From Planctomycetota bacterium (GTDB taxonomy: Bacteria > Planctomycetota > PLA2 > JAEUHO01): a stretch of 43,601 bases of DNA. A model generated the notes under the pieces. That model worked only from the letters and a program-made list of their open reading frames with translations, ran no database searches and had not been told where the DNA came from. Numbering within the stretch: position 1 is the first letter of the stretch; each line of letters opens with the position of its first letter. Positions 23,620 through 32,384 of the stretch are shown here, one piece after another. Both the position numbers and the translations under genes were made by a program. The DNA lies in contig JADZCA010000004.1 of assembly GCA_020851795.1 (NCBI GenBank), positions 1-43,601 on the forward strand. Reading direction: 5' to 3'.

Positions 23620-24021
23620 CTACTTCGCCGGCGGCGCCTTCGGCGTGAACGGCACCGCCCGGGCCGCGGCCGCCGCCCAGTCGAAGTCGTCGCCGGGATT
23701 GACGTCGGTGCGGACGGTCTTGCCCTTCTTGACCAAGCGGATCGCACCCTTCTCGTCGTACGACGTCGGGTCGGCCTCGAACTCCGTCAGGCCCTGTTCG
23801 GTGAAGAGGAAGTACGTCTTCTCGCTGAACGAGTAGACCACGGGCGCACCCACGAGGGCGTGCGTCCCGGCCTTGAGCGCCGACTTCTGGATCGGCGTCA
23901 GCGCGCAGGGGTTCTCGCAGTTCTTGCAGGGCGGCTCCTTGATGCAGGTCCCCCCCGCGCAGCACGCGGACAGGCCGATGGCGGCCAGGAAGGCCGCGGC
24001 AGAGGCACGCAGACGGCTCAT
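23620..24021 (-). CDS. Cys-rich lipoprotein with degenerate YHS-like domain
   Basis: A 133-residue lipoprotein with lipobox LSAC (Cys20). Next is a dense cysteine segment [20 protein letters not shown], then a domain at about residues 50-100 that follows the YHS pattern: [19 protein letters not shown], then [18 protein letters not shown]. In true YHS domains two cysteines bind metal at the positions here held by leucine and glycine, so this copy seems to have lost that site. The C-terminus is Ala/Pro-rich. GGAGG lies eight bases before the ATG. Its N-terminal Cys motif recurs in the 39-residue lipoprotein upstream (24128-24247). It sits between pstS and the porin; phosphate or metal relation is only contextual. 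Confidence 0.75.
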   Translation of the reverse strand: MSRLRASAAAFLAAIGLSACCAGGTCIKEPPCKNCENPCALTPIQKSALKAGTHALVGAPVVYSFSEKTYFLFTEQGLTEFEADPTSYDEKGAIRLVKKGKTVRTDVNPGDDFDWAAAAARAVPFTPKAPPAK

Positions 24022-24127
24022 TCGGTCTCCCTCCAGGCGGACGACGCCGCCGAAGCACTCTCGGTCGCGCCGCGACGTCGCGGCGGCGGGATCGCGGTCG
24101 GGGCGCGGTGCCCGACCACGCTCGAAC

Positions 24128-24247
24128 TCAGCTGCTCGCCGCCTTCTTCGGCGCGCAGGGCGCGTCCTTGATGCAGTCGCCGCAGCACGCCGTGAGCGCG
24201 GCGGCGGCGAGCATCGTGGCGAGGATCGTTGCGATGGCACGGGTCAT
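24128..24247 (-). CDS. 39-residue Cys-rich mini-lipoprotein
   Basis: A very small lipoprotein: signal peptide MTRAIATILATMLAAAALTA, lipid cysteine at 21, then only CCGDCIKDAPCAPKKAASS. The mature part matches the start of the neighbouring protein at 23620 (ACC, G, CIK, then acidic residue, PC), so the two share a Cys motif with form CC-G-x-CIK-(D/E)-x-PC. GGAG lies eight bases before the ATG. The pattern of signal peptide, lipobox and ribosome-binding site supports it as a real gene despite its length. It is transcribed in the same direction as the porin and may follow it. Function unknown; metal or redox binding is possible. Confidence 0.7.
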   Translation of the reverse strand: MTRAIATILATMLAAAALTACCGDCIKDAPCAPKKAASS

Positions 24248-24309
24248 GGTCTCGGCTCCGTGCACGCGCCATGGAGCTCGGGCGCGTGCGTGGGGGTGGG
24301 GTGGAAGGT

Positions 24310-24337
24310 CCGGGGGTGCCCACGCGGGCACCCCCGG
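24310..24337 (-). terminator. Terminator after the porin gene
   Basis: Perfect 12-bp arms CCGGGGGTGCCC / GGGCACCCCCGG with a four-base loop, 46 bases downstream of the minus-strand porin stop. The downstream minus strand reads ACCTTCC, without a long T tract. Confidence 0.65.
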
Positions 24338-24383
24338 GGAGGGTCGCCGGCCCCCGTACGAAGAGAGACGGCGAGGGGTCGTC

Positions 24384-25877
24384 CTAGAAGTTGAGCTGCC
24401 ACTGCACGCGGATCATCACGCCGTCCTCGACGATGACACCGCGGCTCGAGCTGCTGGCCATGTAACCCGCGCTCGACGACGTGACGCCCGAGTTGTCCTG
24501 GACGAAGTTCACGTCGGCCGAGAGCTTGTGGTTGTGGTCGTGGAAGAAGTAGTTCACGACGAAGCCGTACTCGGTGATCGCGTCCTCGACGTCCACCGAC
24601 CCGGCCTGGTTGCCCGCCGAGATCGTGAGGTAGTCGTCGTCGAGCCAGATCATCCCGGCGCGGACGCCGAGACCCCAGTTCGAGTCCGCGAAGCGGTAGT
24701 GCGCCATGATGTGCGCCCCGACGTCCTCCTGCTCGGGCGAGGTCGAGCCGGCCGTGTACTGGATGTTGCGCAGGTAGCCCTCGGCGAGCACCGACAGGCC
24801 GTTCCACTGCATGCGGAACCACGCGTTGAGGCCGTAGCGCTCCGCCCGGGCGCTGCTGCTGCCGCGGACGGCGAGCCCGCCCCACTGGTCGCGCTTCGCG
24901 TCGTCGTCGTTCTCGTAGTAGCCCGCGATGCCGAACGCCGCCTGCAGCTCGCACCGCTTGTCGCAGGCGCGGTGGTCCACCTCGTCCCACTTGTAGTCGC
25001 CGGTGCAGCACGCGTTGATGTTCCACTCGAACATGCCCGCGAAGAGCAGCTCGTCGGAGTACGTGTCGCGCGCGTCCGTGTTGAACATCGAGCCGCGGCT
25101 GATCGCACCCTCGCCGTTGGTCACCTGGAACTTGTACATGAACTGCTTCGGGCAGTCGCAGGGCCCGAAGTAGCCCCACAGCGAGACGCCGGTGTCGAAC
25201 CCGAGCTCGAACGCCTTCGTGACGATCGAGCGGTCCACGAACGCGAGCACGCTCGAGGAGTGGTTCTCCTCGCAGGCGTAGGCGACCTTGTCGCCGCCCC
25301 CGCGGATGTGGTGCTCGCCCGAGAACTTCCAGTCGATGTAGGCGTAGCGCTTCTCGACGCCCGTCGTGCCGTCGGCGTCGAAGTTCAGCTCGAGCTTGAA
25401 CGTGATGTCCTCGCAGAAGATCGAGCCGTCGAGGCCGAGGTAGAGCCGCTCGATCTCGAAGCCGCTGCGGTCACGCGGCGCCGCGTCCGTGATCGTGAAG
25501 ACCTCGGGGCTCGCGCCGTTGCCGACCACGCCGACGGCGTCGTCGGAGTAGAGGAACGTCTCGTAGCGGACCTGGTTGCGGAAGGCGATCTCGAGCTTGT
25601 TCGCGCCCTCCTTGATGTAGGGCTTCTTGCCCAGGGGGAACCCGGCCTTGCCGTCGGCGCCGCCGACGAACACGGTGGACGGCGTCGCGGCGAGGTAGCG
25701 GGAGACGGCCGCCTCGACCTCCTCCTGCGTCGGGGCGGAACCCTCCAGCTCGCGGACGCGCCGCTGGAGCGCCTGGACCTCGTCGCGAAGACTCTGTGCG
25801 TCGTCGGCCCGCGCCGGGGCCGCGAAGGCGGCGGCGAGGCCGAAGGCCACGGCCGCCGAGTGCAAACGCCAAGACAT
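24384..25877 (-). CDS. Phosphate-selective-type outer-membrane porin (OprP/OprO-like)
   Basis: A 497-residue outer-membrane barrel. The signal peptide ends near PARADDA; a short coiled coil (SLRDEVQALQRRVRELEG, about residues 29-46) probably anchors or trimerises the porin in the periplasm; then comes a barrel of alternating amphipathic strands ending in the outer-membrane signal VQWQLNF. The strand pattern and the helix resemble the OprP/OprO family (PF07396). Ten cysteines occur, many in pairs (GPCDCPK, NACCTGD, ACDKRC), which is unusual for a porin. GGAGG lies nine bases before the ATG at 25877. Position upstream of the Pst cluster fits phosphate entry, but specificity is inferred. Confidence 0.82.
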   Translation of the reverse strand: MSWRLHSAAVAFGLAAAFAAPARADDAQSLRDEVQALQRRVRELEGSAPTQEEVEAAVSRYLAATPSTVFVGGADGKAGFPLGKKPYIKEGANKLEIAFRNQVRYETFLYSDDAVGVVGNGASPEVFTITDAAPRDRSGFEIERLYLGLDGSIFCEDITFKLELNFDADGTTGVEKRYAYIDWKFSGEHHIRGGGDKVAYACEENHSSSVLAFVDRSIVTKAFELGFDTGVSLWGYFGPCDCPKQFMYKFQVTNGEGAISRGSMFNTDARDTYSDELLFAGMFEWNINACCTGDYKWDEVDHRACDKRCELQAAFGIAGYYENDDDAKRDQWGGLAVRGSSSARAERYGLNAWFRMQWNGLSVLAEGYLRNIQYTAGSTSPEQEDVGAHIMAHYRFADSNWGLGVRAGMIWLDDDYLTISAGNQAGSVDVEDAITEYGFVVNYFFHDHNHKLSADVNFVQDNSGVTSSSAGYMASSSSRGVIVEDGVMIRVQWQLNF

Positions 25878-26120
25878 CGGTCGATCCCTCCCGGGGTTGG
25901 GCCGCCGGGGCGTAGCGCCCCGTCGGCGACGGTCACGGAGCGCGCCCGCCGACGCGGGTCCCTCCGACGGCGCGGCAGGATCGAGACCGTGCGCGAAGGC
26001 ACGCCGCGCGGATCGTCAAACGTCGGCAAAGGCCGTCCGCGGCGGCGGGCCCTCCCCCCCCGGCGCCTCCCCCCTCGACGGCGCCGCCGCCCCCGGTACC
26101 TTGGTCGCCCCCCCGCGCCC

Positions 26121-27647
26121 ATGCTCGACGACGTCCTCCGCATCCTCGCCGCCTTCGCCCTCGTCGGGCTCAACGGCTTCTTCGTGCTCGCGGAGTTCGC
26201 GCTCGTGAAGGTGCGCGCGACGCGCCTCGAGGAGATCGCCGACGCGGGCGGCCGCGAGGCGCCCCGCGCCAAGGAGGCACTGCGCCTCATCGCGCGCCTC
26301 GACGACTACCTCTCCGCGACGCAGCTCGGGATCACGCTCTCGAGCCTCGCGCTCGGCTGGATCGGCGAGCCGGCGTTCGCGGGGGTCTTCTCGCGGCTGT
26401 TCGGCGCCGCCGGCTGGGCGGGCTCGGCCGCGTCGCACGGGCTGGCGTCCACGTGCGCGTTCCTCCTCATCACGTTCCTCCACATCCTGCTGGGCGAGCT
26501 GGCGCCGAAGTCGGTCGCGATCCAGCACTCGGAGCGGTCGGCGCTCTTCGCCGCGAAGCCGCTGCGCGTGTTCTACCGGATCTTCGTCGTCCCGCTGACG
26601 GTGATGAACGGCGCGTCGAGGGCGGTGCTGCGGCTCCTGCGCGTGCGGCCGCCGAGCGAGGTCGAGATGACCTACACCGAGGAGGAGCTGCGCTCGATCC
26701 TCGGCGCGTCGCAGGAGCGCGGCGGCTTCTCGTTCCACCACCTGCTGCTGATGGAGAACGCGTTCGACTTCGGCGAACTCCGCGTCAAGGACGTCATGCT
26801 CCCGCTGTCGCAGACCACCTGCCTCGACGCGACCAAGCCCTGGGCGGAGAACGCCAAGGTCGTGGCCGAGAAGCGCCTCTCGCGCTACCCCCTCACCGAC
26901 GGCCCGGGCGGGCGCATCCTCGGGCTCGTCCACGCCAAGACGATCCTCCTCGACCTGCTCGCCGGCCGCACGCCCGACCTGCGCCGCGACATGCTCAAGA
27001 TCCCGCACGCCTCGCAGGAGCTCCTGCTCGAGGCGGCCCTGCGCAAGCTGCAGAAGTCCGGCGAGCACATGGGCATCGCGGTGGACGAGCGCGGGACCGA
27101 GGTGGGCATGTTCACGCTCGAGGACATCGTCGAGGAGCTCATCGGCGACGTGCGCGACGAGTTCGAGCCGTCGCGCACGGTGTCGATCGCGGACCTGCTG
27201 CCGCCCGAGAACGTGCTCCTCGAGCCGACGGTCACCGACCGCATCGAGCTCGTCGAGCGCATGGCGCGCATCGCGTGCGGCGGCCTGCCCATGGAGGCGA
27301 GCGTCGCGATCGACGCGGTGCTCGCGCGCGACAAGAAGGTCCCGTCCTCCATCGCCGGAGGCGTCGCCGTCCCCCACGCGCGCGTCCCCGGCCTCCCCGG
27401 GCCGCGGCTGGCCTTCGCGCGGCTGAGCGAGGGCGTCGAGTACGCCGCCCCCGACGGGCGCCCCGTGCGCCTCGCGCTCATGGTGCTGACGCCGGGCGAC
27501 GCGGCGCCGGGCACGCAGGCGCGCTTCCTGCGCCGCATCGGCGCGCTGATGGACAGCGACTTCCTGCGCTCGCGCCTCATGGACGCGACGAGCCCGTCGG
27601 AGGTGCGCGAGATCCTGCGCGTCGGCGAGACGTCGGCCTCGGTCTGA
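26121..27647 (+). CDS. CNNM/DUF21-CBS protein fused to PTS EIIA domain
   Basis: A 508-residue inner-membrane protein. Residues 1-190 form the CNNM/DUF21 domain (GLNGFFVLAEFALVKVRATR, then LSATQLGITLSSLALGWIGE and HILLGELAPKSVAIQ), found in magnesium/cobalt efflux-type CorB/CorC proteins. A CBS pair spans about 200-345 (VMLPLSQTTCL, SRYPLTDGPGGRILGLVHAK, HMGIAVDERGTEVGMFTLED). The usual CorC_HlyC domain is missing; instead residues about 365-505 look like a PTS EIIA type-2 domain with the phosphorylatable His419 in GGVAVPHARV. No other PTS gene is in the window. The ATG is at 26121; no strong ribosome-binding site is seen. Likely ion transport regulated by phosphorylation, as inference. Confidence 0.85.
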   Translation: MLDDVLRILAAFALVGLNGFFVLAEFALVKVRATRLEEIADAGGREAPRAKEALRLIARLDDYLSATQLGITLSSLALGWIGEPAFAGVFSRLFGAAGWAGSAASHGLASTCAFLLITFLHILLGELAPKSVAIQHSERSALFAAKPLRVFYRIFVVPLTVMNGASRAVLRLLRVRPPSEVEMTYTEEELRSILGASQERGGFSFHHLLLMENAFDFGELRVKDVMLPLSQTTCLDATKPWAENAKVVAEKRLSRYPLTDGPGGRILGLVHAKTILLDLLAGRTPDLRRDMLKIPHASQELLLEAALRKLQKSGEHMGIAVDERGTEVGMFTLEDIVEELIGDVRDEFEPSRTVSIADLLPPENVLLEPTVTDRIELVERMARIACGGLPMEASVAIDAVLARDKKVPSSIAGGVAVPHARVPGLPGPRLAFARLSEGVEYAAPDGRPVRLALMVLTPGDAAPGTQARFLRRIGALMDSDFLRSRLMDATSPSEVREILRVGETSASV

Positions 27648-27732
27648 CCGACGTCGGCCGGGGCGACGGCGCGGGTCCCGGGGCGCCGCCGGGCCCGCCC
27701 TCCGCTCGGCGCGCTCATCGCAGCGTCCCCGC

Positions 27733-29211
27733 TCAGCGAAGCGCCACTTGCACGCGGGCGACGCCGCCCTCGTCCACGTCCACCGAGGCGCGCTCGCGAC
27801 GCGAGCCGAACCGCACGCTCAGCTCGACGTGCCCCGGTTCGACGCCGCGGAACACCCGCCGTCCCCGCGCGTCCACGCAGCCGTCGAGCCGCTGGACGCC
27901 GTCCTCGAGCTCGACCCACGGGATGCGACTCTGCTGGGCGAGCTCGACCTGCGCGAACGGGAGCGGGTCGCCGTCGGCGTCCACCACGAGCACGTCCACC
28001 GCGCCGCCCGCGGCCTCCGCGACGTCCACGTCGACCGTCTCGTGCGCGACGACCGCAAGCGTGCGCGCCGTCGGCACGAGCCCCACCTCGCGCAGCGTGG
28101 CACGCCACGGGCCGACGACGAGGTCGCGCACCGTCGCGCGCCCGGCGTCGTCGAGCGTCACGACGACGTCGTCGGGGACGCACGGGGCCACGGCCTCCCC
28201 GACGAACTCGAGGCGCACGGTCGCGCCCGCGGCCGGTCGCCCGTCGCGGCGCAGGACGTGCAGCCGCACGTCGCCCCGCGGCGCGTCGTCGTCCTCGAGG
28301 ACCAGCCGCCCGCTGCACCCGCTCCCGCAGCGGAGCGAGCGGTGACGCTTCACGGAGCCGAGCCCGCTCGGCGCCGGGAGCACCGCCTCGACCACGACGG
28401 CCGTCCCCGGGTCCTTGCCGAAGCGACCCTCGACGGTGGTCGACCCGTGGGGCCCCGTCGCGATCACGCGCCACGGCTCGCCCCGCTGGAAGGGGACGCC
28501 CCGCATCAGGATCGGGCGGCCGTCCGTCGAGGCGCCGCCGCCGGTGAGCAGCTCTCGCCCGCCCGCGGAGACCTCGGTGGTGTGGGAGCGCGCGGGCGTC
28601 AGGCCGTCGGGCTCGAAGACCCGCAGCCACATCAGCGCCTCCCGACGCATCGGCACGACAGCGCAGAGCGCCGTCGCGTAGCGGGAGACGCGAACGCCGT
28701 GGACGAACTCCTCGTCCACGAAGCCGGGGCCGAATCCCTGGCCGCCCGGCAGCGCGTCGCATCGCACCAACGTCGTCTCGTCCGGCGGACGGCACGCGAC
28801 GTCAAGGGCCTCGTCCGCCGCGACGCGGCGCGGGACGGGCACGACGTCGGCGCCGGCGGACCCGGACGGCTCGGCCGCGAACCCCCACCGCGCGCCGTGG
28901 ACCTCGGCGCCGGTCTCGGCGTCGAGGATCGCCACCCGCATCGGGAGGACACGCGCGGGGACCTCCTCCTCCGTCGGCTCGATCTCCACCTTGGGCGGCG
29001 GGTCGGCCGGCGGCGTCCCCGCGGCGTCCGACGACGGCGCGGCACGCAGGCCGAGGAGGGCCGGGGCGGCCGCCTCCACCGGCGGCGGCGGTTCGACAGG
29101 ACCGGCGCTCGCGGGTCCGTCGGCGGACTCCGCCTCGATCACGGCGTCCCACGACGCCACCGCGCAGGTCGCGCACGCGGCCGACAGGACGAGGAGCAGC
29201 GCTCGGATCAC
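27733..29211 (-). CDS. Large secreted Ig-like/carboxypeptidase-regulatory repeat protein
   Basis: A 492-residue exported protein. From the GTG at 29211 a signal sequence or membrane anchor follows at once (VIRALLLVLSAACATCAVAS); a Pro/Glu-rich linker of about 60 residues comes next; the rest is beta-rich with carboxypeptidase-regulatory or Cna-B-like modules, for example DGRPAAGATVRLEFVGE and VDVLVVDADGDPLPFAQVEL. Three cysteine-containing loops (CRPPDETTLVRCDA, SLRCGSGCSG) suggest disulphides. No specific function is recognisable; surface or periplasmic location is likely. The start is tentative because no good ribosome-binding site is visible. It converges with the CNNM-EIIA gene and is divergent from the permease at 29398. 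Confidence 0.65.
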   Translation of the reverse strand: MIRALLLVLSAACATCAVASWDAVIEAESADGPASAGPVEPPPPVEAAAPALLGLRAAPSSDAAGTPPADPPPKVEIEPTEEEVPARVLPMRVAILDAETGAEVHGARWGFAAEPSGSAGADVVPVPRRVAADEALDVACRPPDETTLVRCDALPGGQGFGPGFVDEEFVHGVRVSRYATALCAVVPMRREALMWLRVFEPDGLTPARSHTTEVSAGGRELLTGGGASTDGRPILMRGVPFQRGEPWRVIATGPHGSTTVEGRFGKDPGTAVVVEAVLPAPSGLGSVKRHRSLRCGSGCSGRLVLEDDDAPRGDVRLHVLRRDGRPAAGATVRLEFVGEAVAPCVPDDVVVTLDDAGRATVRDLVVGPWRATLREVGLVPTARTLAVVAHETVDVDVAEAAGGAVDVLVVDADGDPLPFAQVELAQQSRIPWVELEDGVQRLDGCVDARGRRVFRGVEPGHVELSVRFGSRRERASVDVDEGGVARVQVALR

Positions 29212-29280
29212 ACCGGGGAGAACGGACCCACCCCCCGGGTGGTTCGCGCTGCCGACGGCGACCCGGGCGCCGGTGGGCCG

Positions 29281-29310
29281 TCGCGCCGTCGCGCCGTCGC
29301 GCCGTCGCGC
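29281..29310. repeat. Tandem octamer TCGCGCCG
   Basis: Three exact direct copies of TCGCGCCG at 29281-29304 and a partial fourth (TCGCGC), in the gap between two divergent genes. A short slipped-strand repeat that could affect promoter spacing. Confidence 0.7.
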
Positions 29311-29397
29311 GCCCGGAGCACGGGCGGCGTCGTCCGCACCTTGAGGGGGCGCGGACCGCGCGGCCCGCGCGGCTCGCGTGGCCGATCGGAACACCGC

Positions 29398-30474
29398 GTG
29401 CTACGCACGGAGGCGCGGCCGCCCCCGGCCCCGGAGCCGACCCTGCCTCCCTCCGTCGTCCGATCCGTCCGGCCCGCCGTCGTCCTCGCCGTCGGCGGCG
29501 TGGGGCTATTGGTCGCCGTCGGGTTCGCGCTCGCGGTCGGCGCCTACGGCCTGTCGCCCGGGGACGTCGCCCGGGCGGTCGCGGACGGGGTGCTCGGACG
29601 CCGTCGGTACGACACCGCCGACACGCTCGTGCTCGACATGCGGCTCCCGCGCGCGGTCGCGGCGATGTCGGTCGGCGCCGCGCTCGCCACCGCGGGCTGC
29701 ATGCTCCAGGCGATGCTGCGCAACCCGCTCGCGAGCCCCTTCGTCGTCGGCACGGCCCAGGCGTCGGGCTTCGGCGCGGTCCTTGCCATCACCCTGGGCG
29801 CGTCGCGGGTCGAAGTGCTCGGGACGGCCTTCGTCGCGGCGGTGCTCGCGATGATGCTGGTGCTCTCCTTGGCGCGCACGCGCCGCAGCCTGCCCACCGA
29901 GTCGGTGGTGCTCACGGGGCTCGCGGTGAGCCTCCTGTTCGGCGCGATGACGGGGCTGCTGCGCTACTTCGCGCGCGACGAGGCCGTCGTCGGCCGCATC
30001 ACGCTGTGGGTCCTCGGCGGGCTGTGGCACGTGACCTGGGCCCCGCTCGCGGTGCTCACGCCGGCCACGGTCGCCGCGGTCGCGCTGGCGTGCGTCGGGT
30101 GGCGGCGCCTCGACGTGCTCGCGCTGGGCGAGGCGGACGCGGCGCGGCTCGGGCTCGACGTCCGGCGCACCGGGACCGCGCTCCTCCTCCTCGCGTGCGC
30201 GCTCACGAGCCTCGCGGTCTGCACAGGCGGCGTGGTGGCCTTCGTGGGGCTGCTCGTCCCTCACGCCGCCCGACGGCTCGTCGGCCCCGCGCACCGCGCG
30301 CTGCTGCCCGCCTCGGCGCTGCTGGGCGCCGCGTTCGTCCTCGCCGCCGACGTCGTGGCGCGCACGGCGCTCCCGCCGGAGGAGCTGCCGCTCGGCGTCG
30401 TGACGTCGCTCGTCGGCGTGCCCGCCTTCCTCGTGCTGCTGCGCTCGATGCGGGCGCGCGGGGGCGCCGCATGA
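29398..30474 (+). CDS. FecCD-family ABC permease (iron/siderophore/cobalamin)
   Basis: A 358-residue integral membrane subunit of a type II importer (PF01032) for iron chelates, haem or cobalamin. Family landmarks: TLVLDMRLPRAVAAMSVGAA, GCMLQAMLRNPLASPFVVG, LTGLAVSLLFGAMTGLLRYF and GVVAFVGLLVPHAARRLVGP, which is the coupling motif. Nine to ten hydrophobic segments. The start is probably the GTG at 29398; the frame is open far upstream but that is antisense to the gene at 27733-29211. Its stop overlaps the ATPase start (ATGA at 30471), so the pair is an operon. The binding protein is nearby but convergent. Confidence 0.9.
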   Translation: MLRTEARPPPAPEPTLPPSVVRSVRPAVVLAVGGVGLLVAVGFALAVGAYGLSPGDVARAVADGVLGRRRYDTADTLVLDMRLPRAVAAMSVGAALATAGCMLQAMLRNPLASPFVVGTAQASGFGAVLAITLGASRVEVLGTAFVAAVLAMMLVLSLARTRRSLPTESVVLTGLAVSLLFGAMTGLLRYFARDEAVVGRITLWVLGGLWHVTWAPLAVLTPATVAAVALACVGWRRLDVLALGEADAARLGLDVRRTGTALLLLACALTSLAVCTGGVVAFVGLLVPHAARRLVGPAHRALLPASALLGAAFVLAADVVARTALPPEELPLGVVTSLVGVPAFLVLLRSMRARGGAA

Positions 30475-31256
30475 AGATCACCGCCTCGGACCTCGTCGCA
30501 GGCTACGGCCGGGACGCGGTGCTCGACGGCGTGTCCGTCGAGGTGCCCGAGGGCGCCTTCGTCGGGCTCGTGGGCCCCAACGGCGCGGGGAAGTCCACGC
30601 TGCTGCGCTGCCTGCACGGCGCGCTGCGCCCGCGGGCCGGGCGCGTGACGCTCGACGGGCGAGACGTCGGCGCCCTGCGGGCCGCGGAGGTCGCGCGGCT
30701 CCTGGGGGTCGTGCCGCAGGCGAGCCACGCCGCGTTCCCGGTGGACGTGGCCTACTTCGTCGGGCTGGGCCGCTTCCCGCGCGAGCGCCTGTTCGGCGGG
30801 CCGACCTCGCGGGACCGCGAGGTCGTCGCGCGCTGCCTCGAAGAGCTCTCGCTGACGCCGCTCGCCCGCCGACCGGTGGACGAGCTCTCCGGCGGCGAAC
30901 TGCGCCGCGTGCTGATCGCGCAGGCGCTCGCGCAGGAGCCTCGGGCGCTGCTGCTCGACGAGCCCGTGCAGCAGCTCGACCTGCGCCACCAGCTCGAGGT
31001 GATGGCGTTCGTCCGCGGGTTCTCGCGCCGCGGCGGCACCTCCGCGATCGCGGTGCTCCACGACCTCGGGCTCGCCGCGCGCTACTGCGACCACCTCGTC
31101 CTGCTCCACGGCGGGCGCGTGCTGGCCGCGGGGCCGGCGGAGCAGGTGCTGACACCCGACGCGCTGCGCGTCGCGTACGGCGTCGAGGCGTCCGTCGAGC
31201 GCCACGCGCGCACCGGCGCGCTCGAGGTCGTCGCGCTCCGCCCCGTCGGACGCTGA
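30471..31256 (+). CDS. ABC transporter ATPase, FecE/BtuD type
   Basis: A 261-residue ABC ATPase partner of the preceding permease. Walker A GPNGAGKST at residues 35-43, signature LSGGELRR from 139, Walker B LLLDEPVQQLD from 160 and the H-loop AVLHDLGLAARYCD. The sequence VPQASHAAFPVDVAYFVGLG is typical of FecE/FhuC/BtuD-like proteins. Together with the permease it imports an iron chelate or a related metal complex. ATG overlaps the permease stop by four bases. Confidence 0.93.
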   Translation: MKITASDLVAGYGRDAVLDGVSVEVPEGAFVGLVGPNGAGKSTLLRCLHGALRPRAGRVTLDGRDVGALRAAEVARLLGVVPQASHAAFPVDVAYFVGLGRFPRERLFGGPTSRDREVVARCLEELSLTPLARRPVDELSGGELRRVLIAQALAQEPRALLLDEPVQQLDLRHQLEVMAFVRGFSRRGGTSAIAVLHDLGLAARYCDHLVLLHGGRVLAAGPAEQVLTPDALRVAYGVEASVERHARTGALEVVALRPVGR

Positions 31257-31346
31257 GCGCTCGCCGGCCGTCGGCTCGCGGAGGCCGCGACCGCCTCGGG
31301 GCGCGGCGCGGGGCCCGTGGCCCGCACGGCGACCGACGCCGAGCCG

Positions 31347-32279
31347 TCAGCGCCCGCCCGACCCGCCGGCGGAGAGCTCGGGGTGCAGCCACGGCAGCAG
31401 CAGGCGCGCCGCGCCCTCGACGCAGCGTGGCGTCGCGAGCGTGACCGCGCGGTCGTCGGCGGCGATGCGGTGGATGCGCCCCGACCGCACGGCCGCGATG
31501 CGCGCCCAACCCGGACGCGCCTTGACGTCCTCGACGGGGTCGGCGAACGGCCCGAGCACGATGACCTCGGGGTCGGCCGCGAGGATCGCCTCCGCGTTCA
31601 GGTCCACGTTGGGACGGTCGAGCCCGCCCGCGACGTTGTGCCCGCCCGCGAGCTCGAGCATCGCGTGCAGGACCGACGCGGCGCCGACGGTGCGCCCGAG
31701 CCCCGTCGTCTCGTAGTACACCCGCGTGCGCGGCAGGCCTGCGGTGCGGGCCCGGAGCGCCTGCGCGTCGGCCTCCATGCGGGCGAGCAGCGCCGCGGCC
31801 CGCTCGGGGACGCCGAGCGCCGCGCCGACCTCGGTCGTGAGGCCGGCCACCTCGGTGTAGCCGAGCCTCGACGACGTCCACAGCACGCGGACGCCGCGTC
31901 CCTCGAGCGCGGGGCGGAGGTCGGCCTTGGCGATCACGAGGTCCGGGCGCAGGGCGAGCACCGCCTCGGCGCCGAACGCCGTCGCCTTGCCGACGTGGTC
32001 GTCGTTGCGGATCGCGACCTTGCCGTCGGTGCCGGGGCACGGACAGTCCTCCTCGACCGCGACCACGCGGTCGAGCTCCCCCAGCGCCGCGACCACGTCC
32101 GTCGCCGCGCAGACCAGCGACACGACGCGGGTGGGCGCGCCGGTCTGCGTCGGCGCCGACGGCGGGCGAGCGTCCGAGCAGCCGGCGAGCAGGGTCGCCA
32201 CCACGAAGGCGCGCAGCCGCTGCGCGCGGCGCGGGCCCGGACGACCGGGGGCAACGGGACGGCGCGAGCGGGCGAGCAT
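31347..32279 (-). CDS. Periplasmic metal-chelate binding lipoprotein (FecB/BtuF type)
   Basis: A 310-residue class III binding protein (PF01497). A long basic N-terminus precedes the lipobox LLAGC (Cys at about 34), so it is a lipoprotein. The fold is shown by RVVSLVCAATDVVAALGELD, AVEEDCPCPG, EAVLALRPDLVIAK, and the second lobe with YYETTGLGRTVGAASVLHAM, AILAADPEVIVLGPF and AVRSGRIHRIAADD. It most likely serves the permease/ATPase pair at 29398-31256, though it is encoded convergently. The ligand (Fe chelate or cobalamin) cannot be fixed. The ATG at 32279 lacks a clear ribosome-binding site; a TACGT stretch lies 8-9 bases upstream. Confidence 0.85.
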   Translation of the reverse strand: MLARSRRPVAPGRPGPRRAQRLRAFVVATLLAGCSDARPPSAPTQTGAPTRVVSLVCAATDVVAALGELDRVVAVEEDCPCPGTDGKVAIRNDDHVGKATAFGAEAVLALRPDLVIAKADLRPALEGRGVRVLWTSSRLGYTEVAGLTTEVGAALGVPERAAALLARMEADAQALRARTAGLPRTRVYYETTGLGRTVGAASVLHAMLELAGGHNVAGGLDRPNVDLNAEAILAADPEVIVLGPFADPVEDVKARPGWARIAAVRSGRIHRIAADDRAVTLATPRCVEGAARLLLPWLHPELSAGGSGGR

Positions 32280-32384
32280 GCCGAGGCGACGTAGCAACCG
32301 GCGCGCCGCCCTCACGGAACGCCCTTTGCGGTCCGCCCGTCCCGCGCGCGATGCACGCCGCGCCCCCGCCACCCGAGGTCCCCC

